DNA from: Clostridia bacterium
GTDB taxonomy: Bacteria; Bacillota; Clostridia; Oscillospirales; Acutalibacteraceae
Length of the DNA: 36,827 bases
Direction: 5' to 3'
NCBI GenBank assembly: GCA_017442265.1
Contig: JAFSAC010000045.1
Coordinates: 1-36,827, forward strand
In this document: piece after piece, positions 1-9,858 of the stretch
Layout: every line of letters begins with the position of its first letter
Position numbering within the stretch: position 1 is the first letter of the stretch
Translations under genes and position numbers: made by a program
Notes under the pieces: model-generated
Database searches by the model: none
The model's input: the letters and a program-made list of their open reading frames with translations, nothing else
Told to the model about the DNA's origin: nothing

Positions 1-508
1 ATACACGGTACAACGTTCTGGTGCATACGGTCATCGGGTTGGTATAGTTGATCACCCAGGCATTCGGGCAATACTCACGAACCGCGTTACCGATCTCTTC
101 AAACATCGGGATGGTACGCAGTGCGCGGATAATACCGCCGGGGCCAACCGTATCGCCCACCGGTTGATAAATGCCGTATTTTTCGGGCGTATGGACGTCG
201 GAACCCATTTCTTTAAACGTACCGGGAAGAATGGAAACCACCACAAAATTCGCATCGGTCAAGGCTTCTTTAAGGGTCTTAACCGCTTTGTAAGACCATT
301 GCGACGCTTCCGGAAAATCCTCGCGGATCTTATTACCGATAATCTCGTTATCTTGCGCCGCTTTGTAATCGATATCGTACAGCGCAACTTCACCCTCAAA
401 GTTTTCGGCAAGTGCCAGATCTTTCATCAGCGTCCATGCCCAACCGCGGGAACCGCCGCCGATATACGCGATTTTTACGCCGCTGACACCGTTGTCATGA
501 TATTGCAT
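1..508 (-). CDS. Glycoside hydrolase family 4 enzyme, N-terminal part (runs off the left edge)
   Basis: About 169 N-terminal residues are visible. A Rossmann nucleotide-binding motif GGGSRGW lies at residues 17-23 and the family-typical NYTNPM near residue 154-159. GH4 enzymes hydrolyse alpha- or beta-glycosides by an NAD+- and Mn2+-dependent redox mechanism, in the cytoplasm. The GGGSRGW start resembles the LplD/alpha-galactosidase-like branch more than the phospho-glucosidases, but substrate cannot be fixed from this fragment. ATG at 508 is chosen because GGAG lies 8 nt upstream. There is no signal peptide. The gene is divergent from an AraC-type regulator with 123 bp between the starts, which suggests that the regulator controls it in response to a sugar. 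Confidence 0.88.
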   Translation of the reverse strand, partial: MQYHDNGVSGVKIAYIGGGSRGWAWTLMKDLALAENFEGEVALYDIDYKAAQDNEIIGNKIREDFPEASQWSYKAVKTLKEALTDANFVVVSILPGTFKEMGSDVHTPEKYGIYQPVGDTVGPGGIIRALRTIPMFEEIGNAVREYCPNAWVINYTNPMTVCTRTLYRV

Positions 509-561
509 GATTACCACTCCGTTCATTCATTCTGTTGAGACCACTGTATCACATTTTTTTA

Positions 562-591
562 TTGACTTCCTTTGTATTTTTATGATAAAAT
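562..591 (+). promoter_or_regulatory. Sigma-A promoter for the AraC-type regulator
   Basis: TTGACT (562-567), an 18-nt spacer and TAAAAT (586-591) preceded by TG, giving an extended -10. It sits 40 nt before the regulator start, in the divergent region shared with the GH4 gene, so an operator for both genes probably lies here. Confidence 0.65.
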
Positions 592-631
592 GCGAAAAAC
601 ACGAAATTTTTAAGATAAATAGAGGGATTTC

Positions 632-1447
632 ATGGAAAGAACGCTAAAAACAAAGGAACCGAACTTGTTTCATTACAACCGCGCCCTTTCGGTTACCATG
701 TCGAACATGCACTATCACGATTCTTATGAGATCTATTATCTTCTCAGCGGCAAGCGCCGCTATTTTATCAACCATAAAATTTTCGATCTGATACCGGGCG
801 ATATTATTCTCATTCCCAAAAACGTGATCCATAATGTGCTCAACTCCCCCGGTACCGAGGAAGGCGAGTATCACGAACGGTATCTGGTCACACCGCATGA
901 AGAACAGATCCCGGAAAATTTGCGCCATTGTTTTCAGCAGAATTTCTATCGGTTGCCGCCCAGTATTTCCGCGCACATCAAAGAAGAAATTCAAGAAATG
1001 GAAAAGAACTTCGCCCTCAACGATGAGTATACTTTACAAGCCTACAACGCACATTTGGTAAACATGTTGATTCTTCTTTCACGGTTCGGCAACAGCACTG
1101 CTTCACACGAACCGGAACTGTCCCACATGAGTTATATCATGCAAGAAGCCGCCTCATATATCGACCGTAATTTCCACCGCAATCTCACTCTTTCGGAACT
1201 GGCAGAAAAGTACTCTTATTCCAAAGAATACTTTTCCGGTGAATTTAAAAAATCCACCGGACGCGGTTTTGCGGAATATCTCAATCATGTTCGCATTGTG
1301 CACGCACTGGAACTGCTCGGTGACAAATCACTGCACATTTCCGACATCTCTGCAAAATGCGGTTTCAACGACAGCAACTATTTCTCGTCAGTCTTCAAAA
1401 AAGCACTCGGCATTTCACCGTTGCAGTATCGGCAAAAGCAATATTAA
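632..1447 (+). CDS. AraC family transcriptional regulator with cupin sensor domain
   Basis: 271 residues. The N-terminal ~100 residues form a cupin-like sugar-sensing domain: a histidine-rich stretch (MHYHDSYEIYYL) near residue 26, then a PGDIILIP turn near 60. The C-terminal ~100 residues carry two helix-turn-helix motifs, with SELAEKYSYSKEYFSGEFKK and the second-HTH hallmark CGFNDSNYFSSVFKKALGIS. Such proteins usually activate sugar-use genes when ligand binds the cupin. An AGAGGG ribosome site precedes the ATG. Divergent arrangement with the GH4 glycosidase makes that gene the likely target. A strong hairpin terminator follows the stop. Confidence 0.92.
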   Translation: MERTLKTKEPNLFHYNRALSVTMSNMHYHDSYEIYYLLSGKRRYFINHKIFDLIPGDIILIPKNVIHNVLNSPGTEEGEYHERYLVTPHEEQIPENLRHCFQQNFYRLPPSISAHIKEEIQEMEKNFALNDEYTLQAYNAHLVNMLILLSRFGNSTASHEPELSHMSYIMQEAASYIDRNFHRNLTLSELAEKYSYSKEYFSGEFKKSTGRGFAEYLNHVRIVHALELLGDKSLHISDISAKCGFNDSNYFSSVFKKALGISPLQYRQKQY

Positions 1448-1497
1448 GCGTACATCCATTCACCATCCGCGTCCCGAGGATAGAACCACTACTTTGC

Positions 1498-1537
1498 CAA
1501 AACAAAACACCACCCTGTTGGGTGGTGTTTTGTTTTG
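1498..1537. terminator. Bidirectional intrinsic terminator between araC-type gene and GH25 gene
   Basis: Perfect 18-bp stem (1498-1515 with 1520-1537) and a 4-nt loop, flanked by A-rich and T-rich ends, so it can stop transcription from both convergent genes. Confidence 0.85.
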
Positions 1538-1542
1538 TCTAT

Positions 1543-1560
1543 GGGCTACAAAAAAGATAT
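1543..1560 (+). repeat. 18-bp inverted repeat, left copy flanking the GH25 unit
   Basis: GGGCTACAAAAAAGATAT. Its exact reverse complement is at 2556-2573. The pair bounds the GH25 gene with its promoter and the tRNA-Leu terminator. Homology stops abruptly on both sides. Confidence 0.7.
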
Positions 1561-1576
1561 TTAAAAAAACAAATAA

Positions 1577-2359
1577 TTATGGGTTTTCTCCTTCGTTAGC
1601 AGTAGTTTTGTAAGCCTTGTTTTCTAAGTATGCAGAAAACTCCTGGGGACTCCCGTTAAAAACATTTACATCAATGTATTTTTCTTTTCCGTTATACCCT
1701 TTGATGCTTTCACGATTCGTATATTGCCAAAATGTCCATACCCTATCGTCAGATGTTTTAGGTTTTGAAATAACGTTTCTAATCCAAATATCGTATTCTT
1801 TATAGTCGTTGGATAAATACAGCTCATAAGACTTTTCTGTAGCATAAATAATAGGTTTTTGATTGTAATGCTCTTCCAACAAAACGAGCATTACCTTTAA
1901 TTGTTTTTCCACATCTGCTCTGTTAGGTGGATTTTTTTCTTTTTCACCGTAAAACTCTAAATCAATAACGGGTGGCAACATTCCTTCAAATGGAACAACT
2001 GTATTTATGAAGTTTTCCGCCTGCGTCTTTCCTTCACTGTCATAGCTAAAAAAATGATAAGCTCCCACGGAAAGCGAAGTTTTTTGTGCCTCTTGAAAAT
2101 TATAAGCAAAGTATTTATCCACAAAAGAACTTCCCTCGGTTGCCTTTATAAATGCAAAAGAAATTTTTTGTGACGATAGAACATTCCAATCTATCTCTCC
2201 CTGATATGATGAAACATCGACACCTTTTATATCGTATTGGTAACTGGATATACCATTTAAAATGATTACGCCGTTCCAAACCAAAGCAAAAATAACAAAA
2301 CCAACGACTAATAATGCGGAAACCGCAATTATCGTTATTTTAAGAAGTCTATTTTTCAA
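1577..2359 (-). CDS. GH25 family lysozyme (N-acetylmuramidase), membrane anchored
   Basis: 260 residues. One transmembrane segment at ~7-30 with no obvious cleavage site suggests a signal anchor. The GH25 domain follows: GVDVSSYQG with Asp48, FIKATEG near 70, the catalytic pair in VIDLEFYGE (Asp133, Glu135), and a C-terminal FWQYTN strand. GH25 enzymes cut the MurNAc-GlcNAc bond of peptidoglycan, so the enzyme should face the cell wall. The start is a TTG, chosen because AAGGTGGTGAT lies just upstream and matches the 16S tail. The gene is AT-rich compared with neighbours, has its own promoter and terminator, and is bounded by an 18-bp inverted repeat, all pointing to acquired DNA. Its 5' module matches the units at 26669-31445. 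Confidence 0.92.
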   Translation of the reverse strand: MKNRLLKITIIAVSALLVVGFVIFALVWNGVIILNGISSYQYDIKGVDVSSYQGEIDWNVLSSQKISFAFIKATEGSSFVDKYFAYNFQEAQKTSLSVGAYHFFSYDSEGKTQAENFINTVVPFEGMLPPVIDLEFYGEKEKNPPNRADVEKQLKVMLVLLEEHYNQKPIIYATEKSYELYLSNDYKEYDIWIRNVISKPKTSDDRVWTFWQYTNRESIKGYNGKEKYIDVNVFNGSPQEFSAYLENKAYKTTANEGENP

Positions 2360-2379
2360 AATATCACCACCTTTTATTT

Positions 2380-2408
2380 ATTATACCATACTTTTGTTTG
2401 TGTTTCAA
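2380..2408 (-). promoter_or_regulatory. Sigma-A promoter of the GH25 gene
   Basis: TTGAAA (complement of 2403-2408), 17-nt spacer, TATAAT (complement of 2380-2385) preceded by TGG. The -10 is only 20 nt from the start codon, so the leader is little more than the ribosome site. Confidence 0.8.
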
Positions 2409-2516
2409 TTCTTCGCCACAGATATGTTTCTTTTTTCGTGGGAGTTCAAATCTAACTTGAGAAAAATATCTTTTTTGTACGTTCTATCCGACAACCGAAA
2501 CTTTGCCTATAAAAAC

Positions 2517-2545
2517 AGAAAAAACTCTGATAAAATCAGAGTCTT
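2517..2545 (-). terminator. Intrinsic terminator downstream of tRNA-Leu
   Basis: ACTCTGAT/ATCAGAGT hairpin (8 bp) followed on the minus strand by TTTTTT. Confidence 0.75.
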
Positions 2546-2555
2546 TTCTGTGGCT

Positions 2556-2573
2556 ATATCTTTTTTGTAGCCC
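2556..2573 (-). repeat. 18-bp inverted repeat, right copy
   Basis: Exact reverse complement of 1543-1560. It lies 5 bp past the CCA end of tRNA-Leu on the minus strand. Confidence 0.7.
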
Positions 2574-2578
2574 TTTGA

Positions 2579-2663
2579 TGGTGCGGGCAGTGGGACTTGA
2601 ACCCACACGGAATACTCCACAGGATCCTAAATCCTGCGTGTCTGCCAATTCCACCATGCCCGC
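2579..2663 (-). tRNA. tRNA-Leu (anticodon UAG)
   Basis: 85 nt including encoded CCA. The acceptor GCGGGCA pairs with TGCCCGC. The anticodon stem CAGGA/TCCTG encloses TTTAGGA, giving anticodon UAG. A long variable arm typical of tRNA-Leu and the T-loop GTTCAAG are present. Confidence 0.96.
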
Positions 2664-2676
2664 AAACACAATCAAC

Positions 2677-2705
2677 ATTTTAAATCAAGATGCCCCGATT
2701 GTCAA
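2677..2705 (-). promoter_or_regulatory. Promoter of tRNA-Leu
   Basis: TTGACA (complement of 2700-2705), 17-nt spacer, TAAAAT (complement of 2677-2682), just upstream of the tRNA 5' end. The + strand of 2664-2783, which should carry the feoA promoter, shows no comparable pair and no clear Fur box. Confidence 0.8.
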
Positions 2706-2783
2706 GAACCTCCGTGTGGAACCAATCCTCTCGATCACGAATACCCTGACAGTAGACAACTCTATTCAGAAAGGCCTGAGCTT

Positions 2784-3032
2784 ATGACCCCTCCCCGTAC
2801 ATTGGATCAACTGTCCCCCGGTGAAGAGGGGCAAATTGAAGCGCTTCTATGCACCGGCAGTATGCGCCGGCGGTTACTGGATATCGGATTGACCGAAAAT
2901 ACCCGAGTCACCTGTCTTCATCGGGCACCGGGCGGCGATCCGTCGGCTTATCTCATCCGCGGGGCGGTCATCGCAATCCGTGCCATAGACGGAAAAGACA
3001 TTTTACTAAAGGAGACACGAGTATGGGACTGA
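2784..3032 (+). CDS. feoA: FeoA ferrous iron transport protein A
   Basis: 82 residues, the usual size of a single-domain FeoA with SH3-like fold. The pattern LSPGEEGQIEALLCTGSMRRRLLDIGLT followed by DPSAYLIRGAVIAIR is typical (first stretch paraphrased from residues ~9-37). FeoA is a small cytoplasmic partner thought to help FeoB import Fe2+. Its last 10 nt overlap the start of feoB, so the two are translationally coupled. The ATG at 2784 is preceded by AAAGGC. Confidence 0.9.
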   Translation: MTPPRTLDQLSPGEEGQIEALLCTGSMRRRLLDIGLTENTRVTCLHRAPGGDPSAYLIRGAVIAIRAIDGKDILLKETRVWD

Positions 3033-5167
3033 CTCATCATTCGGTCGGCATCCGGGCAATCGATTCCGGCCTTACCATACATAAACAATTTAAAAACGAT
3101 CGGGTGATAGCACTCGCCGGCAACCCCAACGTCGGGAAAAGCACCATTTTCAACGGACTCACCGGCTTGAAACAGCATACCGGCAACTGGCCCGGAAAAA
3201 CGGTAGCAAGCGCTGAGGGGTATTACGCTACCGCCAAAAATCGCTACGTGTTAGTGGACATCCCGGGCACCTATTCACTCATGGCACATTCCGCCGAAGA
3301 AGAGGTGGCCCGCAATTTCCTCTGCTTCGGACAACCGGATGCGGTCATTGTGGTGTGTGATGCCACCTGTCTGGAACGGCATTTAAATTTAGTGTTGCAA
3401 ACCTTGGAAATCTGTTCTAACGTGGTCGTTTGTGTCAATCTCATGGACGAAGCCGCCCGAAAGCATATCCGCATTGATCTGAAAGCCATTTCACAGCGGC
3501 TGGGGGTCCCGGTGGTCAGCACCGTCGCCCGAAAAAAGCGGGACCTTTCCGCCCTCATGGAACAGGTAGATCAACTGATTGAAAAAAACCCTTCCTCCCC
3601 GCTCACCGTTCACTACCCACCGGAGATCGAAGCGGCGATCGCCGTGATTCAGCCGCATCTGCCAAATAGCTGTGCCGATCCCAAACGCCGGCGGTGGCTA
3701 TCCTTAAAATTACTCGACCGGGACCCGTCCCTCCTATCCGAGATCGCCGGCTGTTACGGCGACGACTTTTTAGAAAATGCCGATCTCAAAGCCGCTATTG
3801 AGGATGCCGAAGCGGGGCTTCTTGCCGCCGGGTTTCCTCCTGAAAAGCGAGAGGATGCGATCGTATCCTCCCTTACCAAAGAAGCGGAACGAATCTGTGC
3901 CGGAGCGGTCACCTTTCAAATCGAAAAGGTCAGCGCCGCCGATCACCGGGTGGATCGGATCCTCACCAGCCGAGTTGCCGGCTATCCCCTTATGCTCCTA
4001 CTACTGGCGGTTATCTTCTGGATTACCATTGTCGGCGCCAACTACCCTTCCTCGCTATTGTCCCAAGGATTATTTTTTGTGGAAGATCGCTTGACCGAGC
4101 TGTTTATTTACCTGCACGCACCAGACTGGCTACACGGCGCGTTGGTACTTGGGGTGTATCGGGTACTGGCGTGGGTGGTGTCCGTCATGCTCCCGCCTAT
4201 GGCGATCTTTTTCCCGCTTTTCACCCTGCTGGAGGACTCCGGGTATCTGCCCCGCATCGCCTACAACCTCGACCGCCCATTCCAGCGATGTTGTGCCTGC
4301 GGAAAACAAGCGCTCACCATGTGTATGGGGTTCGGGTGCAATGCCGCCGGCATCGTCGGCTGTCGCATCATCGATTCACCGCGGGAACGTCTGCTCGCGA
4401 TCCTCACCAACAATTTCGTCCCCTGTAACGGACGGTTTCCCACCCTGATTGCTTTACTCACCATGTTTTTTATCGGTACGGCGGGCGGGGCTTTGTCCTC
4501 TCTCTACTCCGCTTTGCTACTTACCGCGGTCATTCTCTTTGGCATTCTCACCACCTTGGGAGCGACCTGGTTATTATCAAAAACCGTGTTGCGCGGGGTC
4601 CCCTCCTCCTTCACCTTAGAACTGCCTCCCTACCGCCGCCCGCAGATCGGAAAGGTGATCTGGCGATCGCTCTGTGACCGTACCGTGTTTGTACTCGGGC
4701 GGGCGGCGGCGGTCGCCGCCCCGGCAGGACTGATTCTCTGGCTTATAGCCAACATCACCGTCGGCGGAAACACCTTACTCAACCACGGAGCAGAGTTTTT
4801 AGACCCCTTTGCCCGATTAATGGGATTAGACGGGGTGATCCTCATCGGCTTTATTCTCGGATTTCCGGCGAATGAAATCGTGCTACCGATCATTCTCATG
4901 GCCTATATGGCGCAAGGAAGTTTAGCGGAACTGCCCGATCTTATGATGATGAAAACGCTGCTGACCGATCACGGTTGGACTGTACACACCGCAATCAACG
5001 TGATGCTGTTTTCCCTCTTACACTGGCCCTGTTCCACCGCCCTCATCACCGTCAAAAAGGAAACCGGGTCACTGAAATGGACTGCACTGGCGGCGGTGCT
5101 GCCCACCGCGATCGGGGTGCTGATCTGTATGCTCACCACCTTCCTTTTCGGTCTGTTCACACCTTGA
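3023..5167 (+). CDS. feoB: FeoB ferrous iron transporter
   Basis: 714 residues from ATG 3023. This start is chosen over upstream in-frame codons because AAAGGAGA precedes it and an earlier start would sit inside feoA. The N-terminal G-domain carries G1 GNPNVGKS (33-40), the HTGNWPGKT switch (~52-60), G3 DIPG (79-82) and G4 NLMD (139-142). A helical GDI-like region (~185-300) is followed by about eight membrane helices with two Gate motifs, including CCACGKQALTMCMGFGCNA and NNFVPCNGRFPTL. FeoB imports Fe2+ across the inner membrane, gated by GTP hydrolysis. It is co-transcribed with feoA. No FeoC-like gene follows. Confidence 0.95.
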   Translation: MGLTHHSVGIRAIDSGLTIHKQFKNDRVIALAGNPNVGKSTIFNGLTGLKQHTGNWPGKTVASAEGYYATAKNRYVLVDIPGTYSLMAHSAEEEVARNFLCFGQPDAVIVVCDATCLERHLNLVLQTLEICSNVVVCVNLMDEAARKHIRIDLKAISQRLGVPVVSTVARKKRDLSALMEQVDQLIEKNPSSPLTVHYPPEIEAAIAVIQPHLPNSCADPKRRRWLSLKLLDRDPSLLSEIAGCYGDDFLENADLKAAIEDAEAGLLAAGFPPEKREDAIVSSLTKEAERICAGAVTFQIEKVSAADHRVDRILTSRVAGYPLMLLLLAVIFWITIVGANYPSSLLSQGLFFVEDRLTELFIYLHAPDWLHGALVLGVYRVLAWVVSVMLPPMAIFFPLFTLLEDSGYLPRIAYNLDRPFQRCCACGKQALTMCMGFGCNAAGIVGCRIIDSPRERLLAILTNNFVPCNGRFPTLIALLTMFFIGTAGGALSSLYSALLLTAVILFGILTTLGATWLLSKTVLRGVPSSFTLELPPYRRPQIGKVIWRSLCDRTVFVLGRAAAVAAPAGLILWLIANITVGGNTLLNHGAEFLDPFARLMGLDGVILIGFILGFPANEIVLPIILMAYMAQGSLAELPDLMMMKTLLTDHGWTVHTAINVMLFSLLHWPCSTALITVKKETGSLKWTALAAVLPTAIGVLICMLTTFLFGLFTP

Positions 5168-5192
5168 CAGGTATGCTATACTGGAATAAAAT
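5164..5192 (+). promoter_or_regulatory. Consensus promoter for mtaB overlapping the feoB stop
   Basis: TTGACA (5164-5169) contains the feoB TGA stop. A 17-nt spacer and TAAAAT (5187-5192) follow, so mtaB can be transcribed independently of iron-responsive feoAB. Confidence 0.75.
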
Positions 5193-5216
5193 CAATCAAC
5201 AATAAAGGAATGGACC

Positions 5217-6512
5217 ATGAAAGCTTGCTTTTACACACTGGGATGCAAGGTCAATCAATATGAAACCCACGCAATGCGGCATCATTTAGAGCAAAACGGC
5301 TTTGAAACCGCCGATTATCTGCCGGGGGAAACCGGGAAATGTGATCTCCTTATCATCAACTCCTGTACCGTCACCGGAGAATCGGATCGCAAGCTCCGTC
5401 AGCTTCTGCGCCGCTGTCGGCGGGAACAGCCGGAAGCGGTATTGGTGCTGTCCGGTTGTATGCCGCAGGCATTCCCCGACAAGGCCGCCGAGTTCAAAGA
5501 GGCGGATATCATCGTCGGAAATGCCGCCCGGCGAAAGCTTGCTGATCTTGTTCTGCAGTTTTTCAATACCCACCAGCCGATCGTGGAGATCCCCAAGCAC
5601 GACAGCACCTTTGAGGAACTGCCGATCGGGGATATGGAAGGGCACACCCGGGCGTTTGTCAAGATCGAGGACGGATGCAACCGGTTTTGCAGTTACTGCA
5701 TCATCCCCTACGCCCGCGGGCGGGTGCGTTCCCGGTCGCTTGAATCGTTGCGACAAGAGGTGACGACGCTGGCCGCCAAAGGATACCGCGAGATCGTACT
5801 GGTCGGCATCAATCTGACCGCTTTCGGGCAGGATTGCGGCCTCACCCTCGCCGATGCGGTGGATACCGTTTGTGCCATTGACGGTATTGAGCGGGTACGG
5901 CTCGGTTCAATCGAGCCGGATTATCTCACCCCGCCGATCATTAAGCGGTTAGCATCACAACCGAAATTATGTCCCCAATTTCATTTGGCTCTGCAAAGCG
6001 GATGCGATGCCACCCTAAAACGAATGAACCGGCATTACACCACCGCCGAGTATGCGGCACTGTGCAAAGCCCTGCGGGCGCAGTTTCCCGGTTGTGCTAT
6101 CACCACCGATTTTATGGTGGGCTTCCCCGGCGAGACCGAGGAGGAGTTCGAAAGCTCCCTTTCCTTTGTAAAGGAGATCGCCTTTGCACGCGTTCACATC
6201 TTTGCGTATTCCCGCCGGCCGGGCACTCCGGCGGACAGAGCGCCGGATCAGGTGCAAAGCCGGGTAAAAGCCGAAAGAAGCCGCAAAACCGCCGACCTGT
6301 GTCAGCGGCTGGCGAGTGAATATGCCGCCGGATTGATCGGAAAAACGGTGCCGGTGTTACTGGAAACGAAACTCACCGACGGGACGGTTCACGGGTATTC
6401 CCCCGAATACGTCAGCGTGAAGGTGAAAACCGATGCGCCCGCCGGAACCGTTCTCCCGGTGCTCATCACCGGGGAGGAAAACGGCGAATGTATTGCAGTC
6501 CCCGCTGAATAA
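5217..6512 (+). CDS. mtaB: tRNA t6A37 methylthiotransferase MtaB
   Basis: 431 residues. The UPF0004 domain has cluster cysteines Cys10 (LGCKVNQ), Cys50 (NSCTVT) and Cys81 (SGC). The radical-SAM core has CNRFCSYC (Cys154, Cys158, Cys161), and a C-terminal TRAM-like domain starts near 370. MtaB converts t6A at position 37 of ANN-decoding tRNAs to ms2t6A, using two [4Fe-4S] clusters. CKVNQYE at the N-terminus separates MtaB from MiaB and RimO. An AAAGGAA ribosome site precedes the ATG. A bidirectional terminator separates it from convergent groEL. Confidence 0.94.
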   Translation: MKACFYTLGCKVNQYETHAMRHHLEQNGFETADYLPGETGKCDLLIINSCTVTGESDRKLRQLLRRCRREQPEAVLVLSGCMPQAFPDKAAEFKEADIIVGNAARRKLADLVLQFFNTHQPIVEIPKHDSTFEELPIGDMEGHTRAFVKIEDGCNRFCSYCIIPYARGRVRSRSLESLRQEVTTLAAKGYREIVLVGINLTAFGQDCGLTLADAVDTVCAIDGIERVRLGSIEPDYLTPPIIKRLASQPKLCPQFHLALQSGCDATLKRMNRHYTTAEYAALCKALRAQFPGCAITTDFMVGFPGETEEEFESSLSFVKEIAFARVHIFAYSRRPGTPADRAPDQVQSRVKAERSRKTADLCQRLASEYAAGLIGKTVPVLLETKLTDGTVHGYSPEYVSVKVKTDAPAGTVLPVLITGEENGECIAVPAE

Positions 6513-6515
6513 AAA

Positions 6516-6557
6516 AGAAAACCGGCTGTTCCCATTAGCGGGAACAGCCGGTTTTTT
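6516..6557. terminator. Bidirectional terminator between mtaB and groEL
   Basis: 16-bp perfect stem (6518-6533 with 6540-6555) and 6-nt loop, with A-tract on one side and T-tract on the other. Confidence 0.92.
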
Positions 6558-6564
6558 ATGACAA

Positions 6565-8205
<1,641 letters not shown>

Positions 8206-8222
8206 CTACTGCGCTCCGTCGC

Positions 8223-8565
<343 letters not shown>

Positions 8566-8570
8566 AACCT

Positions 8571-8598
8571 ATTGTAACCCTTTTTCAGAAAAAATCAA
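8571..8598 (-). promoter_or_regulatory. groESL promoter
   Basis: TTGATT (complement of 8593-8598), 16-nt spacer, TACAAT (complement of 8571-8576), with CIRCE immediately downstream. Confidence 0.85.
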
Positions 8599-8623
8599 TA
8601 GAAAACCGGAAAAATTTTCTATT
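8587..8623 (-). terminator. Weak AT-rich terminator-like hairpin after the THUMP methyltransferase gene
   Basis: 9-bp stem (8597-8605 with 8615-8623) and 9-nt loop, then GATTTTTTC on the minus strand. It overlaps the groESL -35. The stem is weak, so some read-through into groES is possible. Confidence 0.5.
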
Positions 8624-8644
8624 CTTCATATATTTTTTACAAAC

Positions 8645-9763
8645 TCACTTGAAATACATATACAGCTGGCATTTCAGCATGCCGTTATACAGCTTACGCC
8701 GTTTATCCGCGCGGCGACCGAACAGGGTCTCAAAATCCTCGTGCGGGCTAATAATAGCGTAACTGAATCCCTTTTTCGGAACAAACACCCGTCCCATTTG
8801 ACGGTACAATTCTTCAGCCGCTTTCACGTCCAGCAACCGTTCGCCGTACGGCGGGTTACACAGCACCACACCGCTCTCCCCTTCCGGGCGGAAATCCTTC
8901 AAATCACCCGGCGTGGCGGAAACGAGCGGACCGATCCCCGCTTTCATCGCATTGTCAAGGGTAAGCTTCACCGCCTGCGGATCAATATCGCTTCCCACCG
9001 CCGTAAATAAACGGTCGGGGCGTTCAAAGCTGCGGGCACGGTCCCGTTCGGAGCGCCAAATATCCGCCGGTACTGCCTCCCAATCCATCGCCGAAAAGCG
9101 ACGGAAACGACCCGGAGCAATCCCCTTAGCCGCGAGTGCCGATTCGATCAGCATAGTACCGGAACCACAGCAGGGGTCCAGCACCCGATCGGCTTTCCGC
9201 ACCCGCATCAGGTCGGCAATCGCCGCTGCGAGCGTTTCTTTGATCGGGGCGCCGCCGGATTCCCGACGGTAGCCGCGTTTGTGCAGACCGGCACCGCTGG
9301 TGTCCAACAGCAAGGTGGCGGTATCCTGCAAAATGGTAAACTGAATCTGATGCACGCTACCGGTTTCCTCCAGCCAGTTCAGTCCATACCGGGCGCTCAA
9401 ACGATCGGCGACCGCTTTTTTAATGATCGACTGGCAATCGGGAATGCTATGGAGCGCCGAATTCAGCGCCCAGCCCTTCACCGGGAAGGCGGCCGATTTA
9501 TCAATCCAGCGTTCCCATGGGAGCGCTTTCACCCCTTCAAACAACTCGTCAAAGGTGCGGGCGGGAAAACTACCGACCAAAATCTGAATCCGCTCGGCAT
9601 ACCGGGAACCGATATTCGCCCGCGCCAGCATCGCCATATCGCCGGAGAATTTCACCCGGCCGTTTTCGGCAATCACGTCTTGTGCACCCATTCGGCGCAT
9701 CTCATCCGCTAAAACCCCTTCAATGCCAAACAAACACGGGGCACAAAATTGAATCTTTTCCAT
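8645..9763 (-). CDS. THUMP domain class I SAM-dependent RNA N2-guanine methyltransferase (RlmL/YpsC type)
   Basis: 372 residues from ATG 9763, chosen because GGAAG lies 6 nt upstream; an upstream TTG at 9796 has no ribosome site. The THUMP RNA-binding region spans ~50-160. The Rossmann methyltransferase domain follows, with the SAM motif DPCCGSGT near 180 and the catalytic NPPYGER near 300, typical of N2-methylguanine formation. The family modifies 23S rRNA m2G2445 in Escherichia coli RlmL; YpsC is the Bacillus relative. It sits between the S1 protein and groESL, in the place where spoIIE/tilS occur in Bacillus. Confidence 0.9.
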   Translation of the reverse strand: MEKIQFCAPCLFGIEGVLADEMRRMGAQDVIAENGRVKFSGDMAMLARANIGSRYAERIQILVGSFPARTFDELFEGVKALPWERWIDKSAAFPVKGWALNSALHSIPDCQSIIKKAVADRLSARYGLNWLEETGSVHQIQFTILQDTATLLLDTSGAGLHKRGYRRESGGAPIKETLAAAIADLMRVRKADRVLDPCCGSGTMLIESALAAKGIAPGRFRRFSAMDWEAVPADIWRSERDRARSFERPDRLFTAVGSDIDPQAVKLTLDNAMKAGIGPLVSATPGDLKDFRPEGESGVVLCNPPYGERLLDVKAAEELYRQMGRVFVPKKGFSYAIISPHEDFETLFGRRADKRRKLYNGMLKCQLYMYFK

Positions 9764-9799
9764 TTTTACTTCCATTTCTGTCGTTACGTTATCCAAACA

Positions 9800-9845
9800 A
9801 AAATACAGGGAACTGCCCAGCCGAGAGGCGGCCGCCGCGTTCCCC
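9800..9845 (-). terminator. Terminator-like hairpin after the S1-domain gene
   Basis: Outer stem GGGAAC/GTTCCC (9808-9813 with 9839-9844) enclosing a GC-rich inner hairpin, followed on the minus strand by a T-rich run. Confidence 0.55.
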
Positions 9846-9858
9846 GTAATCTGTTTAT

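Noticed and set aside
2664-2783. Fur box or riboswitch before feoA
   Set aside because: No 19-bp Fur-type palindrome and no conserved RNA fold could be recognised by eye.
2849-3022. Longer feoB start upstream of 3023
   Set aside because: It would overlap most of feoA, translates to a non-family sequence, and the ribosome site AAAGGAGA is at 3023.
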